Origin: Halobacteriales archaeon QS_9_67_15
GTDB taxonomy: Archaea; Halobacteriota; Halobacteria; Halobacteriales; Haloarculaceae
Direction: 5' to 3'
Assembly: GCA_003023165.1 (NCBI GenBank)
Contig: PXSD01000086.1
Span: 1 to 24,522, forward strand
Length of the DNA: 24,522 nt
The first letter of the stretch is position 1. Each line of letters starts with the position of its first letter. The notes below the pieces were generated by a model, which saw only the letters and a program-made list of their open reading frames with translations, was not told where the DNA came from and did not search any database. Shown here one piece after another: positions 22,293 through 24,522 of this stretch. A program made the position numbers and the translations under genes.

Positions 22293-23609
22293 TCAGCGCG
22301 CGGCTTCGGCGAGTTTCCCGAGTTTCGGCCCTTCCGTGACGCCCAGTGTTCGAGCTCGTTCGGGGTCGAACGCCGTCTCGCGGGCGACGACGGCGTCGTC
22401 CTCGCGCTCGACCGCGTCGTACCCCTGCTCCAGCACGCCCACGAGTTCGTCGACGAGCGTCTCCCCGTCGTGGTCGGGGGCGACGACCGCCCGGCCGGCC
22501 ACGCGGTTGCCGCCCTCGGTCGTCTCGAAGGCGACCGTCGCGCGCTCGACTGCGTCGCGCGCTGCCCGCTGGTCGATCCCCTGGGCCTCGGTGAGCAGGT
22601 CCGCCGGGAGCGGAACGACGTCGAGGTCGCCGTCGCTCGCGTCACCCTCGTACGCGACCGCCCGTTCACCGAAGCGGACGCCCTCGTCGACCTCGCCGAG
22701 GCTCTCCTCGACCGTCTCGACCAGCGCCAGCGGGACGCTCGTCGTCTCGCGGACCCACGTCTCGCCGACGACGGTGTACCCTAGGGCTTCGATGGTCTCG
22801 GCGAGGGCGGGGCGGTCGCTCTCGAGCACGGCGTAGTCGGCTCCGCTCGCCGCGAACGCCCGGTCGAGCACGTCCTGGTTTGCATCCGGGTCCCCCATCG
22901 CGTTCAGACACCAGGTCGCGCCGACGTGGCCGACCGCCCAGTCGGTCTCGCGGACGATCCGCTCGAATCGCGGCGCGTAGTGCCCGCCGCCGAAGCCGAC
23001 GAGCTGACGGCGAGTCCCGTTCTCGCCCGGCGCGTCCGGGTCCACGTCTCGGAGTGCGAGGACCGCCCGCGCCACCGCGCGAGCGGCGTCGGGGTCCTCC
23101 CATTGGGGTTCGTCGCTGCCGACCTCGACGAACATCGAGGGGACGCCCACGTCCGTCGGTCCGTGGTGGGTGCACTCCATGCCGACCTCGTAGCCCGGCG
23201 GCGCGTGCGTCCCCAGCGCCTCGATCACGCGTCGGTGGGCGTTCGGGCAGGCTCGGGCGAACTGGCCCGTTTCACCGCCGTACTCGGCGGGACCGAAGTT
23301 ACCGGTGTGGTGGGCGGTCAACAGCGCGTCCGTCTCGCCGGCGTGTCTGGAGGCGAAGACGAGCAGGTCCGGGGCAACTCGCTCGTCTTCGCTGTCGACG
23401 CGGCCGAACACGTCGCCGACGCCGTCGACGTTCAGGTGGAGGTCGTCGAACTCGCGGAGCTCGACCGAGTCGGTCCGGTAGACGGTCCCTCCGCCGTCGC
23501 CGTCGGGGCGGGTGCTGTCCTCGTGTTCGGCCCAGTCGTCGACCGCGAGCAGGTGGTCGCCGATGTGAGCGGAGGCCGAGTCGGCTTCGGAGACGACGAC
23601 TGCGAGCAT
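22293..23609 (-). CDS. dtdA: D-aminoacyl-tRNA deacylase, archaeal type (DtdA/GEK1)
   Basis: A 438-residue enzyme that hydrolyses D-amino acids from wrongly charged tRNA. Archaeal/plant family motifs are present: HHTGNFGPAEYGG (about 101-113), MECTHHGPTDVG (about 143-154), FVEVGSDEPQWEDP (about 160-173) and GFGGGHYAPRFE (about 206-217). The catalytic core takes about 290 residues; the C-terminal 150 residues are a haloarchaeal extension of unknown role (starting near VPLALVETVEESL). The start codon lies one base after the exchanger stop, so both genes form an operon. Confidence 0.92.
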   Translation of the reverse strand: MLAVVVSEADSASAHIGDHLLAVDDWAEHEDSTRPDGDGGGTVYRTDSVELREFDDLHLNVDGVGDVFGRVDSEDERVAPDLLVFASRHAGETDALLTAHHTGNFGPAEYGGETGQFARACPNAHRRVIEALGTHAPPGYEVGMECTHHGPTDVGVPSMFVEVGSDEPQWEDPDAARAVARAVLALRDVDPDAPGENGTRRQLVGFGGGHYAPRFERIVRETDWAVGHVGATWCLNAMGDPDANQDVLDRAFAASGADYAVLESDRPALAETIEALGYTVVGETWVRETTSVPLALVETVEESLGEVDEGVRFGERAVAYEGDASDGDLDVVPLPADLLTEAQGIDQRAARDAVERATVAFETTEGGNRVAGRAVVAPDHDGETLVDELVGVLEQGYDAVEREDDAVVARETAFDPERARTLGVTEGPKLGKLAEAAR

Positions 23610-23610
23610 C

Positions 23611-24522
23611 TCAGTCGGCGAACTCCGGGTGGACCGGCTCGCGACCGATCGCGGTTCGGCCGGCGTCGGCGGCGATCCCGAGCATCTCCGTCAGCGCCGC
23701 GCGGCGCTTGACAAACAGCGCAGTCCCGAGGACGGCGTAGACGGCCGTGTACGCCAGCAGCAGTTGGTAACTCGACAGCGGCACCGCGAACAGGCTCCTG
23801 ATGATGACGAACTCGAGCAGGACCTGCGAGATGAACAGGACGAACAGCACGAGCGCCTCGCGGACGCTGATCTCGAAGTTGACGAGGATGGCGAGCGCGA
23901 AGTACGACTGGGCGGCGGTGATCCAGACCTCCGCGGCCTGTTTCTGGTCGAACGGCAAGACGCCGTACTGCCCGTAGGCCAGCGAGAAGACCACCGCGAG
24001 CGTCCCGATGAGCAGGGTCCACTGGTTGAGCTTCGAGGAGATGAGCGCGTTGAACCCCGCGGTCGAACGGGCCTTGTCGACCAGCACGACCACGACGATC
24101 AGCTCGGGGGACTCGCTGGCCAGCGGCGCGATCCACTGGATCATGAAGAACTCGGGGATCCCGTTGTTGATCCCGATCTCCTCCAGTCCGTGTGCGAACG
24201 GTTCGACGGCGGTGAAGATCATCGCACCGGAGTACGCGAAGAGTCCGAGAACGACCAGCGGCCGCCAGGGGAGCGAGAACTTCTGGAAGTACTTCGGGAC
24301 GCCGACGTGTTCCTCGCTGGCTTCCACGTCGCCGCGGATGATGATCCCGATGTAGGTGACGTAGAGTCCCACGAGCAGGAGCGTGTCGAAGGCGTCGATA
24401 CCGCCGCCCAGCGGGACGAAGAACGCCCAGAGGGTCGCGAGAAAGAGGAAGGCGACCTCTGTGGCGATGGCCCGGTCAAGCGTGACGGCATCGGCGAGCC
24501 ACCCGTCGCGGTTCCGGACGGC
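23611..24522 (-). CDS. Sodium/calcium exchanger (CaCA family), N-terminus beyond window
   Basis: The last 303 residues of a membrane antiporter cut by the right window edge; the frame is open to base 24522. A hydrophobic helix bundle is followed by the conserved ion-binding repeat WIAPLASESPELIVVVVLVDKARS, the CaCA signature with essential SPE residues. Seven or more further membrane helices are visible to the end. The family exchanges Ca2+ (or other cations) for Na+ or H+. It is transcribed ahead of dtdA with a one-base gap. The first alpha-repeat and the start are outside. Confidence 0.88.
   Translation of the reverse strand, partial: AVRNRDGWLADAVTLDRAIATEVAFLFLATLWAFFVPLGGGIDAFDTLLLVGLYVTYIGIIIRGDVEASEEHVGVPKYFQKFSLPWRPLVVLGLFAYSGAMIFTAVEPFAHGLEEIGINNGIPEFFMIQWIAPLASESPELIVVVVLVDKARSTAGFNALISSKLNQWTLLIGTLAVVFSLAYGQYGVLPFDQKQAAEVWITAAQSYFALAILVNFEISVREALVLFVLFISQVLLEFVIIRSLFAVPLSSYQLLLAYTAVYAVLGTALFVKRRAALTEMLGIAADAGRTAIGREPVHPEFAD

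Overview
The window is chromosomal DNA of a halophilic archaeon (class Halobacteria). The evidence is a very high GC content with strong G/C at third codon positions, acidic proteins, a haloarchaeal Tat signal peptide, TATA boxes often lying 25-30 bases before a start codon (leaderless genes), and family content: FtsZ1, SecE, Spt5, an archaeal D-aminoacyl-tRNA deacylase, DUF7344, DUF7563-like and DUF7565-like small proteins, and an XPD-like helicase. I see no rRNA, tRNA, CRISPR array or intact transposase. The exact genus cannot be fixed from the sequence alone.

Region 1 (1-2844) is accessory in character. It holds an ER/archaeal-type signal peptidase (cut by the window edge), a doubtful, possibly frameshifted small gene, a Tat-exported DUF1102-like protein, a divergent DUF7344 winged-helix membrane regulator, and a second exported DUF1102-like protein two bases downstream of it. 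The divergent intergenic region carries an ordered array of alternating TTTCC/GGAAA half-sites. The set resembles the bacterial SipW-TasA arrangement (dedicated signal peptidase plus small beta-rich exported subunits plus regulator) and is my main candidate for an undescribed system.

Region 2 (2905-11366) holds an ArsA/Get3-type ATPase, a 51-residue zinc-ribbon protein, a large XPD/Rad3-like helicase, a PAS histidine kinase with a degenerate receiver domain, a relic of an oxidoreductase C-terminus, a class I aminotransferase behind an 80-bp concentric palindrome, and a small P-loop kinase. Region 3 (11497-13387) holds a truncated Hsp20-like gene, a CinA-C/PncC-like amidase, an 84-bp inverted-repeat element whose right arm supplies a TATA box to a YdjM-like membrane hydrolase, and a small zinc-finger protein.

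Region 4 (13518-18102) is an overlapping three-gene ABC exporter operon, a site-2 protease and an unknown 255-residue protein. Region 5 (18217-24522) is the information-processing and division core: spt5 and secE in one unit, a divergent K+ channel with tandem RCK domains lying between secE and ftsZ, ftsZ itself, then dtdA immediately downstream of a CaCA-type sodium/calcium exchanger that is cut by the right edge.
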